DNA of 64,000 bases, taken from the NCBI GenBank assembly GCA_009823505.1, contig VZQC01006244.1:3690804-3754803 (forward strand), given 5' to 3'. Below, piece by piece: positions 11,991 through 23,009 of this stretch. The notes beneath the pieces were generated by a model. That model ran no database searches. It was not told where the DNA came from and worked only from the letters and a program-made list of their open reading frames with translations. Position 1 is the first letter of the stretch; the number at the start of each line of letters is the position of its first letter. The translations under genes were made by a program, and so were the position numbers. This DNA comes from Rhizomys pruinosus (Eukaryota > Chordata > Mammalia > Rodentia > Spalacidae).

Positions 11991-13696
11991 ACAGGTTCTA
12001 GACCTGACTTAACATGTATTTTCAGACCTTGGACTTTTAGTATATGATGGAGGGTATGTGCGCATCTTTTAGAGTAATATGGGATTAAAATGGAAAGATG
12101 TGAACCAAGAAATATGCTATGGAAACACAGTTTGTATCCAAATGATACAATGTTAATATAGGTGCAATGTAACAGGCTGGTGCAACTTAGCCATTCTAGG
12201 TGCTTAACAACCAAAGTCCCTACCAATTTGGCTGAGGTACCTGGGAGACAACTTTGTTCCTTGCTCCAAGAGGTCAACCAAGTCTTAGGAGATTATACCT
12301 GGGGGCATCTCTTGAAAAGTCCTGCAGAGGTGGGTCACCATTCTTCCTGTTCAGGGAGGTCTTGGAGAGCCACTAAGGGGACTTCAGCCAGTGTCCAGTG
12401 TATAAAGAGGAAAGTCTGCTCATCCTTCAAAAAAGGAAGCCTGGTCTAGCAATACCTGATTTCATCCTCATGTGGATGGAACTGGTGGATGAGGAGCTGA
12501 AAGAAGCAAGGGGCTCCCCCTCCCCCCCCAAAATACCCAAGAGACCCCTGAGGACCAGATCCTCAACTGACCACAACAAAACAAACCTTGGTTAATCTGG
12601 GCTATCTGTATGGCCTTAAGCATCCAGAAGGAAAGTACAACCAGAAATAAATAATAAGACCAGAGAAACTGTAATGCAGACACAAAACTTAAGATCTTAG
12701 TAAAAAGACAAAAAGAAAAAAAGAGAGAGAGAGAGCACTGTTGTTTGGCCTGTCTTCAATTCTTACAGGCAGGTGCATATGCTCTGTGGATGCCACTGCT
12801 TTTGGCACTCCTCAAAGACATGAGATACAGCTTTTTTTTACTTTTTAGCCTTCCAATGTGGACTGAGGACTGCTGAGATACCCAGCTTGTGAACTAAACA
12901 GCTAATGGGAATTCAGCCTTCTCAGAATATGGACAGTCATTGTTGGATTACCTTGGCAGTATCATGGAGGCCAATGCAGGGGGATCAAGATATGATGCGT
13001 GCTTACTGGACTTCATTTGGGGGAAATATTTAAAGCAGAAGCACGTCAGGAAGGGTTTCCTTCTGCCTAAGTTTTTTTTTGTAATGTAATGGCTTAATCA
13101 GAGTCTACCATCAAATATTTTAGGAGTATCTTTAATATTTAGATAGTATATTAGCACCATGCAATAATTACATAATAAGTTCTCAAGCAGAGGCAGTTTA
13201 TTGCAAGGACCTTCTTTGCTGCTAGTTATCATAGGCTGTTTAAAGTTAGAAAACTGAATAGCAACACTGAATACTGTAGAAATGCACTTTTCTCAGTAAT
13301 ACTTGAGTTGTTGCAATATTAGATTATCCATTTGGTTGTTACAGAAAATCCTTAACTGTAATTGATGGTTGTTGCCTTAGTAGTATATTGCCTGTATTTC
13401 TACCTCTAGTAATGAGCTTTATGTGCTAGATTTCAATATCCTTGAGGCTGGGCAAATGCACAAGCCTTTTGAAAAAGAAACATGGTTTATTTGCACAAAA
13501 CTGATCAGATTTTTGAGAGACCGTTAATCCCTTGAAGTGGTTTTTGTGGGTGTGAAACAAATGGTGAGAATTTGAATTGTTTCCTTATTATAGTATTGAA
13601 ATTAAGTCTACTTAATTTATCAAATCATGTTCATGCCCTGATTTTACATACTTGTATCTATCAATAAACATTGTGATACTTGAAAAAAAAAAAAAA
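11991..13696 (+). pseudogene. Non-LINE sequence with AATAAA and poly(A): transduced flank or retrocopied 3' UTR
   Basis: About 1.7 kb of mixed, non-repetitive sequence ends in 'aataaa' at 13663-13668 and a 14-base poly(A) at 13683-13696, exactly where the interrupted LTR resumes. This is the structure of a reverse-transcribed polyadenylated RNA. I do not recognise the source transcript. Alternatives are a LINE-1 3' transduction (read-through of the L1 at 10698) or an independent processed pseudogene of an mRNA 3' UTR. Confidence 0.65.
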
Positions 13697-13910
13697 GGCT
13701 GGGCATGAGCCAGAGGAGCAAGCTAGTGAGAAGCATTCCTCCATGGCCTGTGCTCCAGCTCCTGCCTACAGGTTTCTGCCCGAGTTCCTACCTTAGGCTC
13801 CCTGAGTGATAAACTGTTGCCCAAGAGATGTGAGCTGAATAAACCCTTTCCTCCACACATTGGTAGTGGTCAGTGTGTTTTGTCATAGCAATTGAAAACA
13901 AACTAGAACA
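13697..13910 (+). mobile_element. 3' half of the interrupted 5' LTR
   Basis: Continues the LTR broken at 10697. It contains 'ctccatggcc', 'ctccagctcctgcctacagg' and the R/U5-type polyadenylation block 'aataaaccctttcctcc'. It ends just before the primer-binding-site remnant at 13916. Confidence 0.72.
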
Positions 13911-13915
13911 GAAAT

Positions 13916-13932
13916 TACTACCAAGAGTGGGG
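13916..13932 (+). promoter_or_regulatory. Degenerate tRNA-Leu(UAA) primer-binding site
   Basis: The 17 bases here match the complement of the tRNA-Leu(UAA) 3' end at 14 of 17 positions, by my alignment from memory of that tRNA. It sits a few bases 3' of the LTR end, the expected position. Leu primers are typical of ERVL/MaLR elements. Confidence 0.5.
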
Positions 13933-14139
13933 TATTGCTGTGACAGACCTGACCTTGGTGTTTTGGGGGAGGATTGTCGAAGCATTTGGAACTTTGGGCT
14001 GGAAAAGCCATCAAATGCTTGGATTTGTTGCTGTGGAACTTGGAGCAGTCATGCTGAAAGAGCTGTAGATGATGCAGGCCTGGCTTGTGAAGCTTCAAAG
14101 GGAAGTAGAGACCATCAGGTCTCTTTGTATGATATTTTT
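13933..14139 (+). mobile_element. Internal region of the LTR element, part 1
   Basis: Starts with 'tattgctgtgacagacctga', a block I associate with the internal 5' end of this rodent LTR family. No gag or pol open frame. Broken by the insertion 14140-15994. Confidence 0.65.
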
Positions 14140-15150
14140 TTTTAAATTAGTTTTTATTGATGCTTTGTGCATTTCATACATTTTTTCCAATTCAGTTCAG
14201 GCTTATTTCCCTTTCCCTCCCCCCCACCCCCACCCCATCCCAGATCATGCATTCTGCCATAACTGTCCTGCATCTTTCTCTGTTTTTTTTTTTTCAAATT
14301 TGTTTTTTTTTTTTTTTTTTTTTTTTTTGTTTCCTTTTTAGCTAAATAAGTGATAATCCATGAGTACAAGCATCCTTCATGCAAAACCTATCTGCAGGCT
14401 GTTTGTGCCCAAACACCTACAGCCCCACCATCCAGTGGGGGGTGAAAGTTGTTTGTTCAATCAAGTTGATCAATGAGTGTCCAGACTACATTGCTGTAGT
14501 TTCACCATTCACCCCAATCGCAGCCCTTACATTCTACCACTCCCTCTTCGCAGGTTGTTCCTAGGCTTAGAAAAGGGGCAGGGTGGATGAGAAGGTAAAA
14601 CAGTCCACTCTCTGGAGCTGTTGACTTGGACTCTGGTCATTCTGGCTGTTTCCTTTCAATGGGCTGACAGTTTGTCCAGGAATAACCTTTCGATCCTAAC
14701 TAATGAAGAACAAGCAATTAGATATATTAGGTATTTAAGCAGCACTAATAGTTCATGGTAGGTTACTTTAGCATAGACACATGGTTTGGATATGTTTAAT
14801 CCAATGAATTACATTTTCCCCCCATGTTTAAATATGACAGGGTTCTTACTGTGGCTTATAAACATCTCCTAACCTGTAGAGATGTAAGCTTGTGGCATCA
14901 GCCATGGGTTATTTTCTCCAAGGGGAGAGCAATAGCCAATTAAGATTTGGGATATAAGGCCATGGCTGCCTCTGCTGCGCAGTATTTCCAGGCAGGTGAG
15001 GTGTTAGCTGGTGCTGACGGTGGGAGTCTTGCTTGACTCAGGGAGACCCATATTTGCTTTATTGGTTTAGTGGCCTTTGGTACACTCTCTGGCATTCCAG
15101 AGGCCATCTGTACACTTGCATGTGTGGTCTCAATACATCATTCCCATGTA
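14140..15150 (-). mobile_element. Chimeric LINE-1-tailed retroposon (copy B), antisense
   Basis: Poly(T)-rich start, then the antisense tail with C-runs (14215-14240), then the body to about 15150. The body matches copies at 31.5-32.3, 33.9-34.4 and 53.7-54.4 kb block for block (for example 'aattggctatt' and 'ccctgagtcaagcaagactc' in sense). A TSD, 'tgtatgatattttt', flanks this copy together with the adjoining inverted LINE-1 (14126-14139 and 15995-16008). Confidence 0.82.
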
Positions 15151-15994
15151 AAAAACAAAGAGAAAGAAAACAAATGATCATTCAAAAGATGGAGCAAAGA
15201 TCTGAATAGAGACTTCACAGAGGAGGAGTTAGAGATGGCCGAGAAACATCTTAAGAAGTGTTCAACATCTCTGATAATTAAGGAAATGCAAATTAAAACC
15301 ACTCTGCGATATCACCTTATTCCAATAAGACTGGCTAGGATCAGGAGCATGAATGATACAAGTGCTGGAGAGGTTGTGGGGAAAGGGGAACACTCATCCA
15401 TTGCTGGTGGGAATGTAAACTTGTACAGCCACTATGGAAAGCAGTGTGGAGAACCCTTAGAAGACTCAAAATGAACCTTCCATTTGACCCAGTCATACCA
15501 CTCCTGGGTATATACCCACAAGACACAACTTACTGCAAAGATACATGCACAGCTATGTTTATTGCAGCTCTGTTCACAATAGCAAAAAGCTGGAACCAGC
15601 CCAGGTGCCCTTCAACTGACGAGTGGATAGAGAAAATGTGGTACATGTATACAATGGAATACTATGCAGCAGTAAAGAGGGACAACATCATGAAATTTGC
15701 AGGTAAATGGATGGAGCTGGAAGACATTATGTTAAGTGAAGTAACACAGTCCCAGAAAAACAAACGACAAATGGTGTCCCTCATATGTGGATGCTAGTAC
15801 CAACAACCCAGATATAAATATTTCTCATGGAGAGGGAGGCATAGTAAAAGAACAACAGAAAGACTGCATCAGAAAATGGACTGAAATGGTGAATTGGAAA
15901 GGGGGGATGGGTGGGAGAGGGACACGGGTGTATATTCGATTAAGGCATATTTAATTGACATGAGCTCAGCAAGTACCCAGTTTCGCCTAGACAC
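15151..15994 (+). mobile_element. LINE-1 ORF2 3' part plus 3' UTR, inverted relative to copy B
   Basis: Encodes ORF2 from about KRWSKDLNRDFTEEELEMAE to the stop at 15795-15797, with a frameshift near 15357. It then has a 3' UTR with a G-rich stretch at 15900-15920 but no poly(A). It shares the outer TSD with copy B, so the two were probably joined in one integration event. Confidence 0.85.
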
Positions 15995-16952
15995 TGTATG
16001 ATATTTTTGAATAGAGAATCTGTGGGTTCTGGTCAGCTGGGGCTGAAGAATCAGCTGTAAGTAACAAGAGACCAGAGCCTGAAGTGAATCCTTTGTTTAA
16101 CGGGGACAACTGATGCTGGTTAGCTGGGGCTGAAAAAATCAGCTGTAAGTAACAAGATACCAGCATCATTGTAGCAAAATCTGGGAAGAATTTCTTCAGG
16201 GTCAGCACACAGAAGCTATGTTCTGGAAAGGGCCTGAGCCTCCATGTCAAGCCACAAGCAGGACTTGGAATGTGTAAGAATCTCCTATATGGTTTTGGTG
16301 TTGAAATGTGAAGCAGTCACAGAGAGCAGCCAAGGCTTCGCACTGTGAGGGGCCAGGAAAAACCTCAGTTGCAGTGAAGACCCCAGGATTTCAGGGATTA
16401 TGGAGAAAAGCTGAGGCTTGGCACCAGAAGTCAGAAGACACCATTGGTGGAGGTGCAGCCTCAGTTTCAGTGAAGGCCACAGCTATTTGGAGATGCCAGG
16501 ACCATGGGATGACCACCAAGAGCAGCAGCAGCTGTGGAATGGAGCTGGCCTGGGTCTGCAAGATGAGCTGTGTGTGCTGTGGATGGCAGAGTCAGGGAAA
16601 TGGAGCTGCTGAAACTCTTTGGAGTCCAGAAGATCGTGAGTGAATCCCAGATGTCCAGCTTTGAGCTATTTTGCTGGACTTAGGTTTTGCTTAGGTGTGC
16701 CCAATTTTTCCCTTTGAAATAAGACAGTACTTTTTTGGGGATTTTACAGGAGCCCACAGTTAAGAGACTTTTAAGAAACTGAAATTTTAAGTCCCGGACG
16801 TTTTAAGGACTGTGGGACTTTCAAGGTTGTACTGCCTTATGTCGTGATTAATGTTAACATCATGTCTTGGGGACAAGAACTGGAAAGGTGGTGGTTTAAT
16901 AGTGATGTGTTTTGTGTGTCAAGTTGACAAGGGGTCAATTGTTCTAGATAGC
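15995..16952 (+). mobile_element. Internal region of the LTR element, part 2
   Basis: Continues from the TSD to the start of the 3' LTR at 16953. It holds a tandem-like pair of 'agctggggctgaa...aatcagctgtaagtaacaag' blocks (16035-16070 and 16122-16160). The open frames at 16308-16643 have no retroviral motif. The terminal part 'tgtgtcaagttgaca' (16916-16930) is an inverted partner of the LTR start. Confidence 0.55.
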
Positions 16953-17140
16953 TTTAGTGTCAACTTGACACACCTGGGTTGAGGGAGCCTCAATTGGGGA
17001 ATTGGCTCCATTGGACTGGCCGTGGCCATATCTGTGAATTATTATCGTTATTGTTGAGCAATGTGGGAGGGCTCATCCCATTATGGGTGGTGCCACCCCT
17101 GGGCATGTTGTTGTGTATGGTATAAGAAAGCAAATTATCT
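16953..17140 (+). mobile_element. 3' LTR, truncated
   Basis: Matches 10512-10697 nearly base for base ('ggttgagggagcctc', 'gagcaatgtgggagggc', 'tataagaaagcaaa') and then diverges. It gives the element a two-LTR structure spanning 10.5-17.1 kb. Confidence 0.75.
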
Positions 17141-17390
17141 TATGTAGGCTTGGGTTAGGGGGTCCCTAGATTGAGTCTCCCCATAGTGGATCACAGATTA
17201 CTTCCAAACAGGAAGCCAAAGAGAGACAAGAGTTCTAAAATCTATTCTAAAGGCACCGTCAGTTTACCAGTAGATCTCTCACTAAGCCACACCTCTTAAA
17301 GTTCCAAACTCGCCGGTCCTGGACAGCATGCTTCCAAAACATGAACACTTGGGTACTGAAGCTGTATCCAAACCATAACAGGTAGCATCT
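17141..17390. other. Unassigned LTR-like sequence
   Basis: Contains 'gaagctgtatccaaaccataac', reminiscent of the end of rodent medium-reiterated elements. Not confidently placed. Confidence 0.35.
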
Positions 17391-17880
17391 GTGTGGTATT
17401 GGAACACAACACTCTTGAATAAAGTGATGTGAAGTGGTTTTATCTCTTTTGACTAGAAATTAGATGAAGGAGCTCAAGCTCAATCATGTTTTAGATTCAA
17501 CTTAGTGTATTGCTGTACAAATAAAGCATAATTTATAATCAATGTCTAATTGGCCTTAGGAATAAGTAGAGTTAATGTAATGAAGTCTGTGTTGAGTTAT
17601 TAAATATTTTAAAGTATTGTGTTGTGATCACACTTAACCATGACTGTTGTGTAGAAGAAATCTTAGTGTGACTGGGATATGAGAAATGACTAAACTGTGC
17701 CAAGTAAAAGACGCACAAAAGATGTTCTTTTGATCAAATCTGAACTTGTAGTTATCACCTTGTCATGATGTCATTTGTCTCTTTAATTTCCAATTGATGT
17801 AGAAAATTCTGTTTTGCTTTTGAAGTCTTCCCTGTTTAAGGCAAGTTAACCATATTTATAGGATAGATATGAATATGAAA
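17391..17880. other. Single-copy-like DNA
   Basis: Nothing recognised. Confidence 0.5.
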
Positions 17881-18029
17881 GCTGGGTGTGGTGGCACACG
17901 CCTTTAATCCTATCACTCCAGAGGGAGAGGCAGGTGGATCGCTGTGAGTTCAAGGCCAGCCTGGTCTACAGCATTCCAGGCCAGCTGGGGCTACAGGGAG
18001 ACCCTGTCTCAAAAAGACAAAAAAATTAA
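17881..18029 (+). mobile_element. B1 SINE
   Basis: Full sense B1: 'gctgggtgtggtggcacacg', Pol III boxes, 'gttcaaggccagcctggtct', and an A-rich tail after 'ctcaaaaagac'. Confidence 0.93.
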
Positions 18030-18300
18030 AATTAAAATATAGGTTGGATATGAATAATATATAAACATCCAGAAAGTATACAAAAATAAAAAAAATAGGT
18101 GAAGAACCATGGTAGATGTTGTTACTTAAATAGAATAAAAGAAAAACCTACCAATAGATAATATTTAGTGCAATAATTTTTCAATGCTTTAATGTTACAG
18201 GGCTGTTAAATCAACTTTGTAAACTGTCACCCTCAAAATGAAATTAATATACTTTCTTTTTAAAATGCTTTAGAACTTACTTTGATTTTTAAAATTTTGT

Positions 18301-18546
18301 GGTTTTTTTTTAAATTAACTAATTAATTAATTAATTAATTAATTTTTCTGTGTATGAGTGTACTGTCTGCATGCAGGCTTGTGCACCAGTGCCGTGCAAT
18401 GCTGTGGAGGTCAGAAGAGGGCGTCGGATTCCCCCAGAACTGGAGCTAAAGACGGTCCTCAGCCACCACGTGGGTGCTGGGAATCAAACCAGGGTCCTCT
18501 GCAAGAGCAGTTGGCTCTCTTAATGGCTAGGCCATCTCTCCAGCCC
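18301..18546 (-). mobile_element. B2 SINE, antisense, with (AATT)n tail
   Basis: An (AATT)n tract (about 18317-18343) replaces the poly(A) tail. The body is typical and ends in 'ctctccagcccc'. Single internal 17-bp unit. Confidence 0.9.
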
Positions 18547-18766
18547 CTTATTTTGATGTTTTTATGTGTATGGGTCTTTTGTCTGACTTGGTATAAGTGT
18601 AACCATGTATGCAATGCCTTCAAAAGCCAGAAGATGGTGTCAGATCCTCTTGAACTGGAGTTATAGATGCTTGTCAGCTGACACGTGGGTGCTGGGAAAC
18701 AAACCTGGGTCCTCTGAAAGAGCAGCTGCTGCTCTTAACTGCTGAGCCATTTCTCCAGGAGCCATT
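18547..18766 (-). mobile_element. Older B2 SINE, antisense, directly abutting the previous one
   Basis: Same motif order as other B2s ('gtgggtgctggg', 'gggtcctctgaaagagcagc') but more diverged. The younger B2 seems to have inserted at its tail. Confidence 0.8.
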
Positions 18767-18876
18767 TCTCCATTTAATTGCATTTACACTCAAGACTTGA
18801 CTTTATTGGTAGGAGTACATGTAATCAGGGGTCCTGGATTTGGAACTACACAACAGAAGACATGCTGGGTGTTTGC

Positions 18877-18932
18877 TTTGAGCAGGGTATGGTTGCATTT
18901 CCACTTTGAGCAGGGTATGGTTGCATTTCCAC
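18877..18932. repeat. 28-bp tandem duplication
   Basis: Two identical copies of a 28-bp unit containing 'gagcagggtatggttgcatt' lie head to tail. Confidence 0.95.
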
Positions 18933-19027
18933 TTTCATAAGAGGGAGTGCCATTATACCACCGGGGCACCTTTTTTATTGAGATGGGAAGAAGAGTGTGG
19001 ATAGTAGGCCACAGATAAATTATGTTA

Positions 19028-19155
19028 AGCTGTTCTGGTGGCACAAGCTTGCAATCTCAGCACTGGGGATGCTAAGGCAGGAAAATTATGAACATCATGT
19101 CAGTTTGGGCTACATAGCGAGATACTACCTAAGAAAGAAAGAAAATAAAGAAACA
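19028..19155 (+). mobile_element. Old B1-like SINE
   Basis: 'ctggtggcacaagcttgcaa', 'ctcagcactggggatgctaa' and an A-rich tail follow the B1/proto-B1 order with high divergence. Confidence 0.6.
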
Positions 19156-19690
19156 AAACCCAAAGTAATTTGTGTATACTTCACCTTGCGGCAGGCACCT
19201 GACCACACTAACCCCCATTTCCTGCTATACAGAGAGCAACTTCCATAGTTCAGGATAAATCCTCAGAGATGGTCACTTTGCCTGGCTCTTGGCAGCTTGG
19301 GGTATGCATGGTAAGCACATGACCTCTGTCACTGTGTGAAAACTGAACTACTGACCCTGAGGTATGGAGAAAGATTAGAATTTATGGTCTCAGTCAAACT
19401 TGTAATCAGTGAACGAGAACTCATTGGGAAGATTGTCAGTAAATGGCTACTGTGGAATGAACTTGGTTGCTTCCTATTTTGGTTACCTTTGCCACCTGTC
19501 TTTTGTTGTTGTGGTTGTTAAGCCTCATTCTGCTGCCAAGGTGTTCACATTCTGTCCACAGAGAAGCTAATCGCTCTTGGTTAAAGTAGGAGACGGCACT
19601 GCATGATGAGCACAGACAGGGCCATGAGTCTCTCTCCTCCCTCCTTCCCCTTATTTTGATCTGCCTACATATTCCCTTCCTGTCCTTTTC
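19156..19690. other. Single-copy-like DNA
   Basis: Nothing recognised. Confidence 0.5.
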
Positions 19691-19800
19691 CTTTTCCTAT
19701 TACTGTTCTTCCTCATTTCCCTCCCTCCCTCTGTCCTTCCTTCCTTCCTTCATCCCTTTCTCTTTCTTCCCTTTCCTTTCCTTCTTTCTCTTATCTATTT
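19691..19800. repeat. Pyrimidine-rich (CCTT)n-type tract
   Basis: The plus strand is almost entirely C and T, with 'ccttccttcc' and 'ccctccctcc' runs. Confidence 0.85.
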
Positions 19801-20827
19801 TGGTATCTAACTGGTTAATTTAATGCAGTATACTTTTAAAACCACAAAATATTTCTGTCTAATATCTGTCTTATTTGTGAAATTGTAAAACTATTTTGTC
19901 TTCATATCATAATCCCTGATATTTCGTAAATACCTACAGTTGGTTTGACTCGATCCATGGTTTGAATTTGAGCAATTCTAGAAATATGCTTTCTCTTGCC
20001 ACTCATTTCTTAAGTCTAATCTTTCTCTTTCTGCTGAGCCAAATCTAGCAAAGGTACAAGTAAAAACATGGCTTCCTTAGTGAATGCAACTCATGGGTTT
20101 CACTCTTTTAAATCCAGTGTGTCAAATGTGGGATAAAGCCGCCATTGCAATGCTGTGAACCCTGAACAACAAACAGAAAGCACTGATGACAAATAGTTCA
20201 GTATTGGGAGCCTAACATTCCTAGCTTGAGAAATCTAATAATGACTATAATTTGGAGTTGAAATCTTCTCAGTCTCTGCATTGCAAAACGTGAAGAGAGA
20301 AGGCTAGCTTTCCACAGGGGCCTCATTAGGCAGTGGTGCTCCTGTCTGCAAAGCTTCTGCTTTCCTTCACCCGTGGGAGCTCTGCAGCTCAGAATTACAG
20401 AAATCCGAGCTATACCCAGGAACAAAACAAAACACAACCACCAGAATCCATGTCAGACAACACATGTCATGGCAAAGGTCAGCTTGAAAGAGTTGACATA
20501 ACTAATCTGAACATAAAAGATAAAATTTAGAAGTTTAAACATGACATTTTAGTACCAAGCTCTGAAAGAACAGTAGGTAAAGATGCATTTTTATTCACTC
20601 AAATTAATGGTCTCAGATGCAAAATGTACCAAAACAAAAAAACTCAAGAAAAATATAAAGTGAGATTAATCATGAGAGATAGGGTTATTATTCAACCCTC
20701 TATGCAAACCTAAAAGGGGTAAGGCAGGCAAATGAATATGGAGAGTGTGGCCTGAGAATATTTTAACAAAGTAATATATTTTGAGAAGAAAAATGTTATT
20801 GTTATAGAATACACTTGATTTCTGTGA
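19801..20827. other. Single-copy-like DNA
   Basis: No recognised feature. Confidence 0.5.
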
Positions 20828-20880
20828 TATATATATATATATATATATAAATTATGAATTATATATATATATATATTTAT
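20828..20880. repeat. (AT)n microsatellite
   Basis: Two TA runs separated by a short A/T-rich spacer. Confidence 0.9.
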
Positions 20881-21540
20881 AACAAGTTCGAGGAAAAGTT
20901 GCAAGACAAGACACTAATGAGAGGGTACGAACCAAGGTAGAAACTTATTCAAACATTACATCTCAACAGTGAAGAACCAGATGTTACAGGTTTTGTAAAA
21001 TAAGTGCTGAGCAAGAACACTTAGAATAGACCAAGCTATCTTTGAAGCAAAATTACAAAAGATGAGGGAACAAAAGTGTATTAAATTGCTAGAGCAAAAC
21101 TGAGGAGTTGGGGACTGGGAAAAGAACATGAAAGTATTTACGTATTTCTGTGTTAGAATTTTCCTGTTGCGGAGAAAGTGGGGATAGAGTAAGTCAGAGC
21201 ATATCCCTGAAAGGACAGAGAAATGGAGAAATGCTTCAGGCAATATTCAAGTAATAGAGACCTAAGAGTCACTGATGAAGCCTCTGAGAAGATAGTAGTC
21301 GAAGAGCTGGACAGGTCTACAGAATCTCTAAGCCAACAAGTGGAAAGTGGAAGAAGCAGAAGTTGATCACACAAGTGAATGTAAGGAAGCAATATAGAAA
21401 AGAGTAAGCAGAATCTGCCATAGTACTCTCAGCAAATCTAGTTATATACAAGTTAAAGACATACACATAGAAATATACATATATATGATTATAATATCTT
21501 CTTGGTTGATTGATCATAATAATGTGACTTTATTTTTTGC
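20881..21540. other. Unassigned sequence, purine-rich on plus strand
   Basis: No family recognised. The open frames on the minus strand have no known domain. It could be LTR-internal or old LINE sequence. Confidence 0.35.
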
Positions 21541-22990
21541 TTCTGATTAAGTTTAGCCTGAAGTCTATTTGTTGTCAGTTATTTGAATAGCAGCACCTGC
21601 TTGTTTCTTGGTCTTGTTTACTTGCTTCTGTACTTGCACTCTAAGAAGGTGCTTGCTCTCAAAGGTTAAGACAAGTTTCTTATATACAACAGAAGAATGG
21701 ATTTTTTTTCTTTATCTATTCATCTGGCTTGTGTCTTTTGGTTGTTGAGTTGAGGTTATTAATGTTTAAAGTTATTATTGAAAGATGTGTGTTCATTACT
21801 GTTGTTTTATTTTCTGTTTTGTTCCTAGTCCAATTTCTTCAAGACCTATAATTTTCCCAAAATTTTAGCTCTATTTATCTTTCTTCTTTACACTCCTGGG
21901 TGTGTTTATTCCTTTCTTCAGCCCATTGTATTGCTTCCAGTTGTTTTTGTAGGACTGGTTTGATGAACATGAATTCTTTCAGCCTGTTTATATCATAGAA
22001 GATTTTCATTTCTCCTTTTACTAGGGCAGTTATTTTCTCTGGGTAAACAAGTAAAGTAGTCTGGGTTGGCACCTATGGTCCTTTAGAAATTGGAAAATTT
22101 TGCTTCAGTGTCTTCTGGCTTTTTTTACTGAGATGGATTTTCCTTTGAAGGTAATTTGCTTATTATTTTTATTGAAGATTTTAATATCTTCTTTGTTCTG
22201 TTTATTTAGTATTTTAATTATGATATACCCTGGATGAATTTCTTATGTTGTCCCATCTATTTATTGTTCTATGTGTTTCTTGTATCTTTATGAGTATATC
22301 CTTCCTTAATTAAGGGAATTTTCTTAATTTTCTTCTGTAATCCTGTGGAAAATCTATTCAATACTATTGACTTAAGCTTCTCCTTCTGCAATGCTTACAC
22401 TTTGTAGATTTAGTCTTTTCATCGTGTTCCACAGTTATTACAGATCCCATTATTGTATTTTAAATTTTATCATATTCTTAAGTTGAGCAGTCCAATTTTC
22501 ATACTTTCTTCAAGTCTTCCTATTCTGTTTTCTGTTTGATTTATTTCTCTTTTATCTAATTGAGTTATTTTCAATTCAATATTCATTTCAGTATGGGTTT
22601 TCTTCTGTATTTCTAGCTTCTAAATTCACTTTTGAATTCCTTAGATGTCTTTGTCATTTCATTTACCTGTGTATTTATATTTTCTTGATCATAATTCAGG
22701 AATTGATTCTATCCTCTTTCAGTTAATTGAGATGTTCATTTTTGTATTCTGTAATCTTCTTTAATTCTTTGATCATGTTTATGGTTGTTCTTTTAAGTAC
22801 TGTGTCCTGGAGTTCCTCTGGGGAGTTCTCATTAGAGAACATTCCTATTGGATAGCAGGGTTTATTGAGAACCCATAACATTTTGTATTCATTTTATTTG
22901 TGTTTTGTGATTTAAAATGGGCATATGGACATCTTTTTGTTGTTGTTGTTGAGTGTGTGTCTGACATAAAACTCTGGTCTGCCTTTTTTG
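21541..22990 (-). mobile_element. Antisense HAL1-like/LINE-1 remnant
   Basis: On the minus strand, 21875-22072 encodes a peptide (VKGEMKIFYDINRLKEFMFI and on) resembling the LINE-1 ORF1p C-terminus pattern YPAKLS..GEIK.F.DK..L.EF...P.L. The flanks follow the order I know from ORF1-only half-LINE (HAL1) repeats. Many frameshifts; inactive. Confidence 0.65.
21875..22072 (-). pseudogene. LINE ORF1p C-terminal remnant
   Basis: 65 codons remain open. The pattern of Tyr-Pro, Gly-Glu-Met-Lys-Ile-Phe, Leu-Lys-Glu-Phe and Lys-Pro is that of the ORF1p C-terminal domain. The coiled coil and RRM parts are degraded. Confidence 0.6.
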
Positions 22991-23009
22991 ACTGGAAGTT
23001 TGGTTCTGG

